From Puccinia triticina (Eukaryota; Basidiomycota; Pucciniomycetes; Pucciniales; Pucciniaceae): a DNA stretch of 64,000 nucleotides. The position numbers were made by a program, and so were the translations under genes. Positions 11,165 through 22,532 of the stretch are shown piece by piece (positions within the stretch are counted from its first letter, which is position 1; every line of letters begins with the position of its first letter). The stretch is from NCBI RefSeq assembly GCF_026914185.1, contig NC_070562.1:310001-374000 (forward strand), in the 5' to 3' direction. Under the pieces are notes generated by a model. It was not told the origin of the DNA. It was given only the letters and a program-made list of their open reading frames with translations, and did not search any database.

Positions 11165-11474
11165 TGTGAGAACCCTCCCAAGGTGTCACACAAATATCAC
11201 AAGACACAGAGCAGGACCCTTATAGTCCCGGCTCCTCCTCACCTACCTAGCTCTGCAGAGATACTGATATCTCATTGCTAGGTATGTACTCTCTCTCTCT
11301 CTTTCCCTTTCATTCTTCCATTTCCACCAGTTGTAGATACAGAGAGATACTGATCTCTCATTGCTAGCTCATCCTTATCTGCAATTCAGCATAGTTGGGC
11401 ACTAGAACCTTTGAGAAGAGTTCTCTGTGCCATCCAGTCAGCCTTCAGTGAAGAGTCCAAACGGGACTCTTACA
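11165..11474 (+). repeat. Gypsy-type 3' LTR
   Basis: 310 bp, TG...CA, uninterrupted copy of 63-209 plus 1989-2155. Followed by TSD ATATG. Confidence 0.9.
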
Positions 11475-11676
11475 ATATGTATCCAGCTTGGCTAGGGGAC
11501 TCCTCTCCAGCTCATCAGGAGGTTCTTAAGCATCCGCAAGCTGGATACAATATATGTATCCAGCTCCGTGGGAGGAGTCCCCTTGGCAAGATGGATACGC
11601 CGAGAGGAATCCTCCCAGCTTACTGGGAGGCATTTGCCAAGCTGGATCTACCAAGTCCAGGCTCTCAATCCCCCGG
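11475..11676. mobile_element. MITE-1, middle fragment
   Basis: Resumes MITE-1 after the gypsy-type element. It holds hairpin units of the form 'aagctggata...tatccagct' and 'gagaggaatcctccc'. It is interrupted at the centre of cccccgggggg by solo LTR-B copy 2. Confidence 0.8.
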
Positions 11677-12861
11677 TGTGGTAGACGGAAAAGTGAAAAA
11701 TCAAAAGTTTTTTCTCATACATATATTTACTCACCCTAGGCCTCAAGATCCCACCAAATAGACCTCATAAATGGATTCTACGGCCAATTTTACCCCTAGT
11801 CACCACTGGAAGCGTCACTGGAACCCCGCAGGATTGGAAGTTACACCCTCTTGGACCCTCATGGACATGGCCAGCCTCAGTCATTAACCTGTCACACCCC
11901 TCAAGTCACCTTTCCCAGGTATACGCATACTCAGCCCCAGAAAAACACATACTCTTTTCTATCCCTCTTATCTCCACTGCATATGCAGGGGACCAACCCC
12001 ATTTCTTCTGTATTTGACATGTCCCCGCTTCATTTATGCACCCCTTGCAGCTGCATGCAGTCTTCTGACCCCATTTCTGCACTCCTTGCATTAGTCTGAC
12101 ACCACTCATGCACCCCTTGCATGAAGTACCTCTGTATTTGACATTTCCCCGCTTTGTTTATGCACTCCTTGCATAGTATGACCTCATCTTTCATTTCTCA
12201 CCCCACTTTTTGTCTGTATTTAGTATCTTCTGACACCACTTGTATGCAGCCCACCAGCTAAAATCCCTCATCCAGGGTCCCCCTTGTAGCTAAAATCCCT
12301 CACATTTGTCTATATAAGGAGCTCTCTCCCCCAGTTGTTTTTCCCTCAGTTCAGTACCCACCAGTTATACAGATATCACCCATTAGCCTTTATCATCACC
12401 CTTACACTTTATAACATTACCATATCATCCCTCTCATCTGCAATAACCACTGAGCTCACTCTCATATTCTCATACTCTCATATCTTCTGGTTGCATATCA
12501 CGCACCTGTCACGAGTTACCCGGTTCTTGGTTCAACACCCAACTGAGACATATACCCTTCTCAGTCCAGACACTCCTCTCAACTTCTTATATCACCCTCT
12601 TGAGGACCTGTGTTCAACCCCCACTGGAAACATCAAGTCAACTCTCACCCTTTCTGTCATCATAAACCCTCTCAACTCTCACATACCTGTCATCAAACAA
12701 CTTCATCTGGAACTAGACCAGACCTATCACTTGATTAAAACTTGCCAAGCTTAGCTTGGTGGGTCTTGTTATCTGATAGTATAGAAGGGCAGAGTTTGCA
12801 CCTCCATCATCCCCTTCTCCATTCAGCAAAAAGGGTTTCACAACCACTTTTGAGTCTTACA
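11677..12861 (+). repeat. Solo LTR-B, copy 2
   Basis: 1185 bp, TGTGGTAGAC...GTCTTACA, with CCGG duplicated on each side (11673-11676 and 12862-12865). The empty site is visible in inverted orientation in MITE-3 (about 15460), which confirms the insertion. A promoter-like tctatataaggagctctctcc lies near 12310. It is longer than copies 1 and 3; a partial internal duplication of the 'atgcaccccttgca' region accounts for at least some of this. Confidence 0.88.
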
Positions 12862-12865
12862 CCGG

Positions 12866-13033
12866 GGGGTGGGAGGTACTTGTAGGCAGTACCCGGGTAC
12901 CGCACCGCTTTCCGGCCAAAACCCGGTACCTAGTACCGCACCCAGCACCGCTGCTTGGGTGCGAGGCGGGTGCAAGGGGGCACCCGCCAAGCGGTACTAG
13001 GTACCAGCCGCGGGTACCGAATGACTATCTCTA
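12866..13033. mobile_element. MITE-1, right end
   Basis: GGTACC/CCGGGTACC-rich subterminal region ending in the inverted terminus GAATGACTATCTCTA, the same terminus as MITE-3. The left terminus and TSD partner lie before the window. Confidence 0.8.
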
Positions 13034-13934
13034 CTCCTATTCTTGTATCCTTTTTTTCCTTTATCCTTTTTCTGCCTATATTTGCTGGTTTGCACTTGTG
13101 TTGGAATTTTTGTAGTCCTTAGGGGCATCCTTTATAGTTAGCTCAAGGCGTGTCTTATCTTTTTTTGGTACCTCATAGTGCGCAATGTCAAATCAAACTG
13201 CACTTTGAAAAAAACATGGTGCAGGTCCTGTTTCAGGAACTCCAAATTCAGGAAATTGGTGCAACTGCAAGACACCCACATACATGGTCCCAGTTTTACC
13301 CAAAAAACATGCAGAAATAATTCAAAAATTCTTTGTGCAGGAAATTTGTTTCCCTGGATTTGGTTTCCTGAACTGGGACCTGCGCCATGTTTGAAACCCC
13401 CTGGAAACCGCACTACAGCTTGTAACAAATTCATTGAAAATTTGGTTCAAATAAGGGGATTCATGTAAGGCTGATTCCAAGAACAGAAATCAAGCCTTGC
13501 TCAATAATGGTGGGCTGTCCATGCAGCTCAATGCAAGAAGTGCAAAACTGGGCTGCTATGCTAAAGTGGCAGTAGCAGGTGCTATCTGCTAGTTTAGTGT
13601 TGAATAGCTCCTGGCACAATACCATTAACAGGAGTGCAATGACGCTACACTATGCCAATGGTTTCTAACAGAGCTAGCTTCTTTTTTAGTGGTTAAATAG
13701 CACTGCTAGCACTGATAGCACAGTGTAGACCTATGTTGTGACACTGTCTTAGATCTCAACTGCAACACCTGCCACAGGCTTTGTACATAGATTAGATAAA
13801 TCTCTTGTATCACTTCTGAGGAAAATCATCAGTTTCTCCAAGCTCACTCTCCAAAAACCTACTCAAAGGGGAGAATAGAGTGTGGAAGGGAAATTTTTAA
13901 CTACACTAGTACTAATGTAAGCTATGTGAAGGAT
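13034..13934. other. Intergenic, with an imperfect inverted repeat
   Basis: No gene recognised. acatggtgcaggtcc (about 13214) and ggacctgcgccatgt (about 13376) form the arms of an inverted repeat some 180 bp across, with further inverted pairs inside; this looks like a foldback element. The stretch cctcatagtgcgcaatgtcaaatcaaa (about 13170) has an inverted relative near 38680-38720. Confidence 0.5.
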
Positions 13935-14534
13935 TAGAGAATGTCAAAATGGACCCGGGTATATTTTACACCGCCAGTACCCGCGTGTTTTTTTCCAAAA
14001 ATAGGCACCCGGCACCGCATCCGGCACCGCCTGGCGGGTACCAGCGGTCTTTTAGGCGGGTGCCAGCGGTACCCACCAGCTTTTTTTCATCAAAAACGTC
14101 ACCAAGAGGTGTCCTTGATGACCGGAATGGACGCGTCATCAAGAGGTCCTCCCCTTGATGACCGCAACAGGTCGGTCATTGAGGGGAGGACCTCTCAATG
14201 ACAAGAAAAGCAATGACCAACCTGTTCCGGTCATCAAACAGGTCGGTCATGGTCATTGAGGGTGCTCCCCCAACGACCAGCACGCACTTGTCATCGAGGG
14301 GAGTGACAACTCCCCTCGATGATTGCACCAGGGACCGTCCTCAATGACCGGTCCTGGCCAATGACCAGTCTATTGTTGGTCATCAAGGGCAGCTCAGAGC
14401 GGGCCAAGGGCCGGGGGTCTGGGGGTTACCCATTTAACCCGGCGGGGGAAAGCAGTACTTGGGGGCGGTACCCGGGTACTGCACCGCTTTTTCCGAAAAA
14501 ACGGGCACCCGGCACTACCGGTTGACATTCTCTA
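13935..14534. mobile_element. MITE-2 (non-autonomous hAT)
   Basis: 600 bp with termini TAGAGAATGTCAA and TTGACATTCTCTA and a perfect 8-bp duplication TGAAGGAT (13927-13934 and 14535-14542). Subterminal parts are GGTACC/CCGGCACC-rich. The interior is a hairpin array based on 'gatgaccgg...ccggtcatcaagagg', the same core as the array at 47226-47916. No coding capacity. Confidence 0.9.
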
Positions 14535-15309
14535 TGAAGGATGCTGATATAAGAGTTGCCTTCCTGACTAATGCTGGTGGGGATGAGTGTGACATGCAGA
14601 AAGAAAAAAAATTGGATGTACTTTGCGCACTGAAAAAAACTTGTTGGGCACTGCAGAGGGCGTCCACTCAACATCCCGGCCACAGTGTGTGGTAGCGTAA
14701 AACACTTTGCGCACTGCAATACAAAAATTTTTAATTTTCAAAGTTTTTTGCTATCATCCAGCAGATGAAATTTTTCTCCTCCTTCCCTTAATTTTTAAGA
14801 ATTTTTGGAGCCCTCTGTTTGATGCAAAACTAAGGGGAAAAATAATCTGAGTGCCTTAATGACGGGCTCCTGCTCCCCCAGTATCACCCCCTGGGTATCT
14901 TTAACCTGCCAAAACTCAACTGGTTGGGTATGCAGCCCCTTGAAAACAAAGTTTGAGGGGCAGAAGCTCCGGCTACACCCCAGCTGCCCGGACCGGTTGG
15001 TCATCAAGTGGAGGTTCCTCCGATGGCCAGTGTGGTAAGCCAATCCTGAACATGGCACCAAAATAAAGTCTTTTCCCCTCTGGACTATTCAAGGCCCCAC
15101 CTCTCTCAAGGACCAAGGCCAGGACAACTCATACCCATCAACAGGCCCCCCATTCTCTCTGTTGAGATTTGAACTCAGCCAACTGCACAGAGAGAAGAGC
15201 TTCTGAGAACAGTGCTCAAGAGAGGGGCAGTGAGGATGGGGAGCTCACCGGATGCGGCTCAAGGTACGGCGCGGAGTGAAGAGAGGAAGAACCAATGACT
15301 GCATTGCTT
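14535..15309. other. Intergenic, nothing recognised
   Basis: About 770 bp between MITE-2 and MITE-3. It contains two copies of a short 'tttgcgcactg' motif (near 14620 and 14705) and no supportable gene. Confidence 0.5.
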
Positions 15310-16242
15310 TAGAGATAGTCATTTGGTACCCGCGGTGGGTACCTAGTACCGGTTGGCGGGTACCCCTTGCACCCGCGCAGCGGTGCTGGGTGCGGTACTA
15401 GGTACTGGGTTTTGGCCGGAAAGCGGTGCGGTACCCGGGTACTGCCTACAAGTACCTCCCACCCCCCGGGGGATTGAGAGCCTGAACTTGGTAGATCCAG
15501 CTTGGCGAAGGCCTCCCAGTAAGCTGGGAGGATTCCTCTCGGCGTATCCAGCTCGCCAAGGGGACTCCTCCCACGGAGCTGGATACATATATTGCATCCA
15601 GCTCCCGGCCGCCAAGGAACCTCCTGATGAGCTGGAGAGGAGTCCCCTCGCCAAGCTGGATACATATGTATCCAGCTTGCCGAGAGGAATCTTCCAAGGG
15701 ATCTGGATGTGTCCAGCTTGCCGTGAGACCTCCTTAGCCGAGCTGGATATTGTGTATCCATCTCGGCGAGAGATGAGTCATCTTGGCGAGCTGGATACAT
15801 ATTATGTATCCAGCTCGGCGAGGGATGTCCACCCGGCGAGCTGGATGCATAACCAGCTCGCTGGGTGGACTTGCCTCTTTGACCAGAGCCATTCCTCCGG
15901 TCAAAGAGGTGTACATGCCTCCAATCAGATGGATCAATTCCTCCTCGACCGGAGGGGATTCCTCCGGTCGAAGAGGAGAGCCAGTGCTTGCCGGGAGGAG
16001 TCCCTCCCGGCAAACAGTGGCTTGTTTTCCCTCCAGCTCGTTGCAAAGGATGGCAACAAACTGAATGGATCAAGCAGGACAGCAGGACGCTGCCACACCA
16101 AAAAATATCACAGGCAGTACCCACGGTACCCGTGGTACCTCCCAGGTGGTGCCGGGTGCGGTACTAGGTACCTGGAATGGTCCCAAAAGTGGTGCGGTAC
16201 CCGGGTACCGCTTGGTACCCGGGTCCAGAATGACTATCTCTA
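15310..16242. mobile_element. MITE-3 (non-autonomous hAT), complete
   Basis: 933 bp with inverted termini TAGAGATAGTCATT and AATGACTATCTCTA. It is flanked by CATTGCTT (15302-15309) and GATTGCTT (16243-16250), an 8-bp duplication with one mismatch. Subterminal blocks are rich in GGTACCCGGGTACC palindromes. The centre is a string of hairpins such as gctggatacatatgtatccagc. Open frames on both strands here follow from the inverted repeats and are not taken as genes. It is the inverted homologue of MITE-1. Confidence 0.9.
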
Positions 16243-16250
16243 GATTGCTT

Positions 16251-17812
16251 GTATCAGGCTAAACTAATATAGACTAGATACAAGAAATCAATTTGTGGTT
16301 GTGACCATAATGAATATAAAAGAGATTGAATAGAAGATTCTCAAACTCTGAGAGATATCACAAATGATTCAGGACTGTCACAAGCAGAGCTTGCACACAT
16401 CAGAGAATAAGGGTAATTGGGAAAGATTGATAATCTAATCTTGGCAGGGAACAAGGCCACAAGGCAAGTACAGATACAATCATGACCACTAACTCCACCA
16501 GATCATAAGATGTGATTGAACATAAGAAGTGAAAGAAGGTGAATCATATGGAATCATTTGAGAGATAACTGTGTATTGCAGAGTCCAGGCTATCGTTTCC
16601 AACTTCCCACAGGAACAATAGACCGAGTAAACCTCTTCTGTGCAAAACGTGATTCGTACTGCCAGACGCTATATTGTAAGTACCACTCAGCGAGCCAGCG
16701 TATGGGCCCGTTGAAGGATGCAGAGAAAAACATCTGGTGCATGGGAAGGAGAACGGTGAAAACCTATGCTGCAAACATTTCACAGACACAAACCCATCTT
16801 GTCCCGTCCAGGGGACGACCTGCTGCACTGCACCGACCACCGGGGCCAGTGATACCAAAGTATTCAAATATTAAGCCATTGGAGTATCAAACAAAGCAAA
16901 AGAGAAAGTTAAGAGTTGGAGCACACATTTCAAAATTTATTCATTCTCCGGCAAAGATGAAAGCTCAACTCAACCATTCTTACCGGCCGGCTCATCCTTT
17001 GGAGCCGTGTAGTTGTTGTCATATTACATACCAAACCAAAACTGCACCTGAAGGTTCAGAGATAAGGAGTGGAGAAAAGTCCTTATCCATGAATGTGAGA
17101 GTTTTTGTCCGAAAAAAAGCCATGCGTTATGTACAAGGATAATGGGCCGAGTTAATTAGTCGTGGGTTCCCTGCCCCCCAATCGATGGCCTAATTTTCTT
17201 TTAGCACTGCTCGACTATGGCTTCATGCAAGAGCTGCTAGCTGGGATTTAACTGCATGTATTGACCCCACCTGACCCCACCAAGTGGAATTCCCGCGTGC
17301 ACTCATAGTCTCATCCCGAGCAATCATCCAAGTGTACGTATTTCCATGTTCATTCATCCTGATGGTCTGATCACCGCTCAGCTATAAGTTCAACCAGCTA
17401 CTTACATATATGTCTGCGCGTGAGCAGCTCTGAAGGTGTTATGGCACGCGCCAAAAATATGAGTAAACCACCATCTACCCATATAAATTTTTGCAAGAGT
17501 TGCGGTGCTATGCTACTCAGCTAGCTGTCGGCGTCGATTACATATGAGACCCGTCGATAGTGGAGAACCCTCATACCTTTCAAGCCCCATGATCCTTGAT
17601 TTTGGATGCAAGATCCGACTCTTGTGAGCCAGTCTGAATTGGTTCCGCAACTCATGAGAGTCTTGGCAACAGTGACAGATCACCTGTAGAGTCTACATAC
17701 TCCTTCTGCAGTTCAGGAATTCAAATACACTTTAGTTTGCTTTCGGATCGGACTTTCAAAAGCTTTCAAATCATCGAAAGATATTTCTTCTTTATACTCA
17801 ATTATTTCTAGG
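16251..17812. other. Intergenic, nothing recognised; upstream of transporter gene
   Basis: An open frame at 16558-17142 (plus) has no recognisable domain and its composition does not resemble the neighbouring exons. tcttatttctag ends just before the transporter ATG, so a 5' UTR intron acceptor is possible at 17810. Confidence 0.4.
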
Positions 17813-20791
17813 ATGGACATCCGTGACGATAAGAATGCCCAGTTGGATTCCGAAACCTCAGACCACTTCATGAGGGAAGAGGAAAAGTCGCACAGTATCC
17901 CGGCCATCAAAACACCACAGCAAAAGCGCGCCTTACTGAAATTGGATCTATTGTCAGTTGGAATCCCATTCTTACAACATTTTCCATAGTGGGTTCATGG
18001 AGCCATTCTGACTTCTTTATTATTAAGTACAGGCTAATCCCTATCTTGGGTCTGTTCTACTTCCTGAGTTTCTTGGATCGATCAAATCTTGGTGTGTTCA
18101 GTTTGATTTGACTGGCTGGCTGAAAAAAAACGAAATAATCTGCAATTCACTTACAAATTTACTTACCTTGGATCGGAAAAAACTAGGCAATGTACGAATC
18201 ATCGGTGCGGTACCGCTCAATCTATCAAATTCCTGTGACCTGACCGAATGCAGATTGCCGACTAACTCTTGCCACCTCATGACACTAGGCCTCCAGAAGG
18301 ATCTTAAAATGACCGATTATGATTTCTCAATGGCATTGACTATAACATTCATGTGATGTTTTTTTCATTTTTATGTCCAGTGCACGATTGAAACTCCTGA
18401 TGCATAACTGTATCATTTTAAGGCTCACATTTTCTTTTCTCTTTTTCCGAATGGCATAACAGACCTTACATAGTTGAGTTAATTTTTTACCTCAGATGAA
18501 GAATGAATGGTAGACTTACAGGTCTCCATTGGGCACAGCTTATCGAGCTCCCTTCAAATTTATTGGTTAGTTTGCGAAAAAAAGAAGAATCTCAAATCCT
18601 GACGTATTTTTTCCCCTGAGCTTACGTCTGAACGCTTTATGTCTGTTTGTTTTGTTTTGTTTTTGTGATACAAAAGGTAAAAAGAATTGGCGCTGGTATT
18701 CTAATCCCACTGATTGTTACCATTTGGGGACTGATAACTTGCTTACAAGGCTTGGTTACTAGGTAAGCACGAGCTAACATTGCCCTCCAGTGTTTGATTG
18801 CGATTTTCTCATGTATTTATGTCGCTGGCAATTACTTCGGCAATCAGTTATCAGGGACTTCTTGTGTCCAGGTCAGTCAGCAGTTTCAAGTTCAAGAATG
18901 AATTTCGAAGTAGTTGTGTATGATGTGGAAAGGGGAAGTAACCAAAAGAACTGTTATTTCCACTCTAGGTTCTTTTTGGGCTTGGTTGAGGGTGAGATCA
19001 GATTTAGAACAACGACCATGGCACTTGAATTCTGATATGTTTTGTACACCTTGGAAGGTGGACTGTATCCGGCTATTATACTTTACTTATCATCATTTTA
19101 CACCAGGTCCGTATAGCTCTGTCTAGCCTGGGCGACTGATAAAGTTTTTCATCATCATATCGTCTTTGGAATCCTAGGACCGAGCTACAGTTTCGTATTG
19201 CCTTGTTCTGGGGTACAATCTGTATAGCTGGAGCGGCGTCAGGATTGCTGACATTTGAGATCATTAAGCTGCACGGTCGTTGGGGGCATCCTGGTTGGGC
19301 TTGGGTATTCCTGGTAAGTCTCCACAAACTGTCATCTTCGCCTGCATCTCACTCAATCTGTTCACTTGATTTGGGCAGATCGAAGGTTTTGTGACAGCGG
19401 TTTTTGGCATACTTGGATTCTTCGTTCTGCCATCACGCATTGAGAGAGTGTGGATTTTAACAGAAGCAGAAAAGGCGTCAGTTTTCATTGGTTGTTTGAA
19501 GTGGTTATACAAAGCCTCTGAAGCGTTTATCTTTATTCACAACTGCCTAGCCATCTTTTATCGAGACTAGAGACGGCCTCGTCGTCTAGTTCCAGTCTGA
19601 CGCTTTCGAATTCCTTCATCGAAAATTATCCCCCCAAATCAACCGGGCGCCAGGTCTGGGAAGCTTGCAAAAGTCCTCATGTTGTCCTCCTGAATGTCGC
19701 ACAATTTGCATGCGCAGGTAACATCTATAGTCTGGCTTATTTTACACCTACCAGTAAGTAAAATTGGTTTATGTTCATCAGGCAAACTCTTCAAACTCGT
19801 TGACATGCCTGGTTCATTTAAATCTTTGCAGTTGTCAATTCAGTCAGTTTCTATCGCCCAAGTCGAGAGTGTTGCCTATTGCAGACTGACTCAACAGCTT
19901 GTTTTCAATAGTTCGGTTACTCTCCCTCAGCCACTCAGTTGTTCTCGGGTATTCAAGCTCTCCCTTTGGATTTCATGACGTCAACTTCATGGAGTCCTCG
20001 ACTAATGATTCTCGTTTGAAATCAAATCGCAGTCCCACCCTTTGCGGTAGCTTTCGTATTCCTCCTCGGGTTATCATACTGGGCGGACTCCCGACAGTCT
20101 CGGGGTGTCGCGTGTAACATTAGCGCAGCACTTTCAATTGTCGGGTTTGCAATCTTTTATGTTTCTGGCCACGAAAAAGTGAGGTATGGATCCTTGTTTT
20201 TATCGGTTCCCGGAGCATATGGCGTGTCACCAAGCCTGTCGGCTTGGACGGCGGACAACAGCGAACCCCACATGCGCAAAGCAACCGCTATCGCCTTAGG
20301 AACCATGGTGGGAAACTCAGGCGGACTCTTCAGCGTTTGGGCGAGTCTGCTCTTTCCTTTTTTTCCCCTTCAGGATTAGGTGGTTTAACCGCAAAAACAT
20401 TTTTCACTGACTTCAATTTTCTTGTGGACGTTAGATTTTTGTTTTGGGTCACAAGCCAAGATACTACCTTCCGACAGCAATAAATCTATTCCTGTAAGTC
20501 AGACTATTCGATTAGGAATTCAATGAACAATTACGTCTTCAAATCCAGCTGATGCAGCTTGGCCGTCACGATGATACAACCAGTGGAGTGTTGATCATAG
20601 CCTGCTCCATATTGAACATGGTTTGGCTCAGTTATGCTCAAAAACAGAAAGCCGCCAGACGGAACGACATTCTTCAAAAGTTTAATTCTGGGGAGGCCGA
20701 GCCGCAAGACACAAGCGAACAGGACCTAGCAGCTGCCCAAGCATGGGACCATCTGGGTGACCAACACCCAGATTTCAAGTACACATATTGA
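17813..20791 (+). CDS. MFS transporter, allantoate permease (Dal5) family, intron-rich
   Basis: Encodes a 12-TM-type major facilitator of the fungal anion:cation symporter/Dal5 group, which takes up allantoate, vitamins, small peptides or other organic anions at the plasma membrane; the substrate is not predictable here. The hydrophilic N-terminus ends in KRALLKLDL. Then LIPILGLFYFLSFLDRSN (TM1 and the family's D-R-S-N box), GLQKDLKMTDYDFS, LIELPSNLL, GLVEG/GLYPAIILYLSSFY, RIALFWGTICIAGAASG, GRWGHPGWAWVF, IEGF and the C-terminal WADS and SAWTADN blocks follow. At least 12 exons are needed; clear ones are 17813-17952, 18033-18091, 18187-18204 (an 18-nt micro-exon), 18289 onward, and the last near 20555-20791, ending HPDFKYTY. 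The 18355-18545 section is not resolved. Reading frames join cleanly where checked, so the gene is probably intact. Confidence 0.85.
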
Positions 20792-22532
20792 TTCAAGTGA
20801 ATAATTACAACTGATGTTGGCCATTGACTGTGAATACGTGATTTTATTACAAATGTTATGCAGAAAATTGTACCACTTGAACCAACATCCACTCTCATAT
20901 CTCACTTGAATTTTGTAATCGCCCTATCTTATCTCCTGCCTGTTCTGACCTGTTACTTGTCTTTTATTCAAAGTTGCTTGAAGTTGTGGGGGAACGCAAG
21001 GAAGTAGGCCCAAGGCAAGTTCTTTGCACTGACGTGCTCTCAGTATTTCATCATCCAAAGCCTTTTCAAGGCCCAAGGGCCAAGACTCAGTTTCAAAAAA
21101 GGAACAAAAAAAACAAGTTTACGAGTACGTTGTGCTCGCCATCCATCTCACTGCTTTCAAAGTTCGAAAGACCCTGGCCACCAGTCCCTATCAACTGTGA
21201 ATCTATAGGGTTATTGTCTCAATGTCGCTTGAGATCCCGAACCCTTCAATTATACCATCAAAAAGACTGTTAATTACGGTTTTCAAAATTGAAAACTTCA
21301 GAAGAAGAAACGGGCTTCTTCCGACAATAAGGCAAAAACATACTGATTGGATTTTTATGACCAGAAAGTAGACCTGTGCATGAAACAAGCAAAAGTTGGA
21401 TTGCTTTCAGTGTTTGACGTGATGTGACCATCAAAGTCATTGGAGTGGAAATATTTGTGTAATGTTTTATTTTCTTCAACGTAAATATGTAAATAATTGA
21501 CAAATGTCTGCTCTACTTGATTCATCTTCCTTTGCTGGTATGATTCAGAGAGGAGACTGATACCTTGAACAATCCAAAGAGAAATGAACCATTTCCCTCC
21601 TCAAGGAAAATTACACGTCCAATCAAAGTGTAGCAATAGAGAAAACAATTAGAGAAATGTACCAATCCAGACGCGCTTTGTGGTATTCTGTGTCAACCTC
21701 GTAAACTCATATACATCACGTTTACCAGCGTAAATCTGTGTAAGGTCTACGGATGCATGGTAGGGAAATTGTCGGTACATTCCTCATCCATCTCATCATT
21801 TTCTGTGGACGACGAGTAATGAGCCCATGTCCCTGAGATGCGGTGAAAGGTCTCCCTTGAGGTAAAATTTTACGATGTGCAACAAGTACGTTGTAAGAGA
21901 AAAAGAAACAGGTATTTAGATATATGTGTATCATATGTATAGGGGGGTTATTCTTATTTGTTTTTGGCGAGAGCAAGTTTGTTTTAATATGTATATTAAG
22001 ACCAAGCTGTGTAATAGTAACAGTATAATAGTAATATCTGATAGCGATAGGATAAAAATGGAAGCAAAAAGAACGAAGACTAATAAGACAATTTTTGTGT
22101 TTTTGATGTGCCTGTGTTTTTTATTATTCAAGAAAATTTCACAAATCATCATCATTAAGAGTAGACGAAAAAATAAAGAAACTCTGCTTGAGTCAAGTCG
22201 AGTGATGATTGGGATACTCGGGTTGCTTGAAAGAAGGGTAGAAGGGGTTAGAACCGCAAAGAACAAGGTGTAGAAAAGGATAAAGTGATGGACGAGCTGG
22301 CTACAGTCTTGCCGTACGAGCCTAGTGAAAAAGTATAAGGAGACAAGCGGACTGAGAAGGAATGGAGTCATCCACCGGCACCTTCTTCCTTTTTCATCGC
22401 GTGAGAGGAACCCATCTGACCCCAATGTGAAGCTGCTACGAGGGAAGATGGAATGGGGGTTAGGAATGATTCCCTCTTCGAGCAATACAAGGAGCGGGAC
22501 GGCAGGGGTCGAGGGATGGGTGAAGAAGAATA
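20792..22532. other. Convergent intergenic region
   Basis: Separates the 3' ends of the transporter (+) and the WOPR gene (-). AT-rich, with short open frames on both strands and no recognisable motif. It must hold both 3' UTRs. Confidence 0.5.

Larger units (their letters stand above)
63..11474 (+). mobile_element. Ty3/gypsy-type LTR retrotransposon, gutted, with nested insertions
   Basis: The element is bounded by LTRs starting TGTGAGA and ending TTACA or ATACA, with a perfect 5-bp target duplication ATATG at 58-62 and 11475-11479. A purine tract (aggaggggagac) ends at 11164, directly before the 3' LTR. The 5' LTR is 63-209 plus 1989-2155, split by a hAT remnant; the 3' LTR is 11165-11474 (310 bp). 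The interior left and right of Cop-M (2156-2488 and 8777-11164) has only a degenerate gypsy-type integrase; protease, reverse transcriptase and RNase H are missing. It is either an internally deleted copy or a non-autonomous derivative. Confidence 0.85.

Noticed and set aside
15353..16243. Long open frames on both strands (up to about 296 codons) in MITE-3, and similar ones at 54686-55445
   Set aside because: They come from GC-rich inverted repeats that leave all frames open; the translations are repetitive hairpin sequence, and the element has MITE borders.
16558..17142. 194-codon open frame upstream of the transporter
   Set aside because: No recognisable domain; both strands are open over part of it and no splice or start context supports it.
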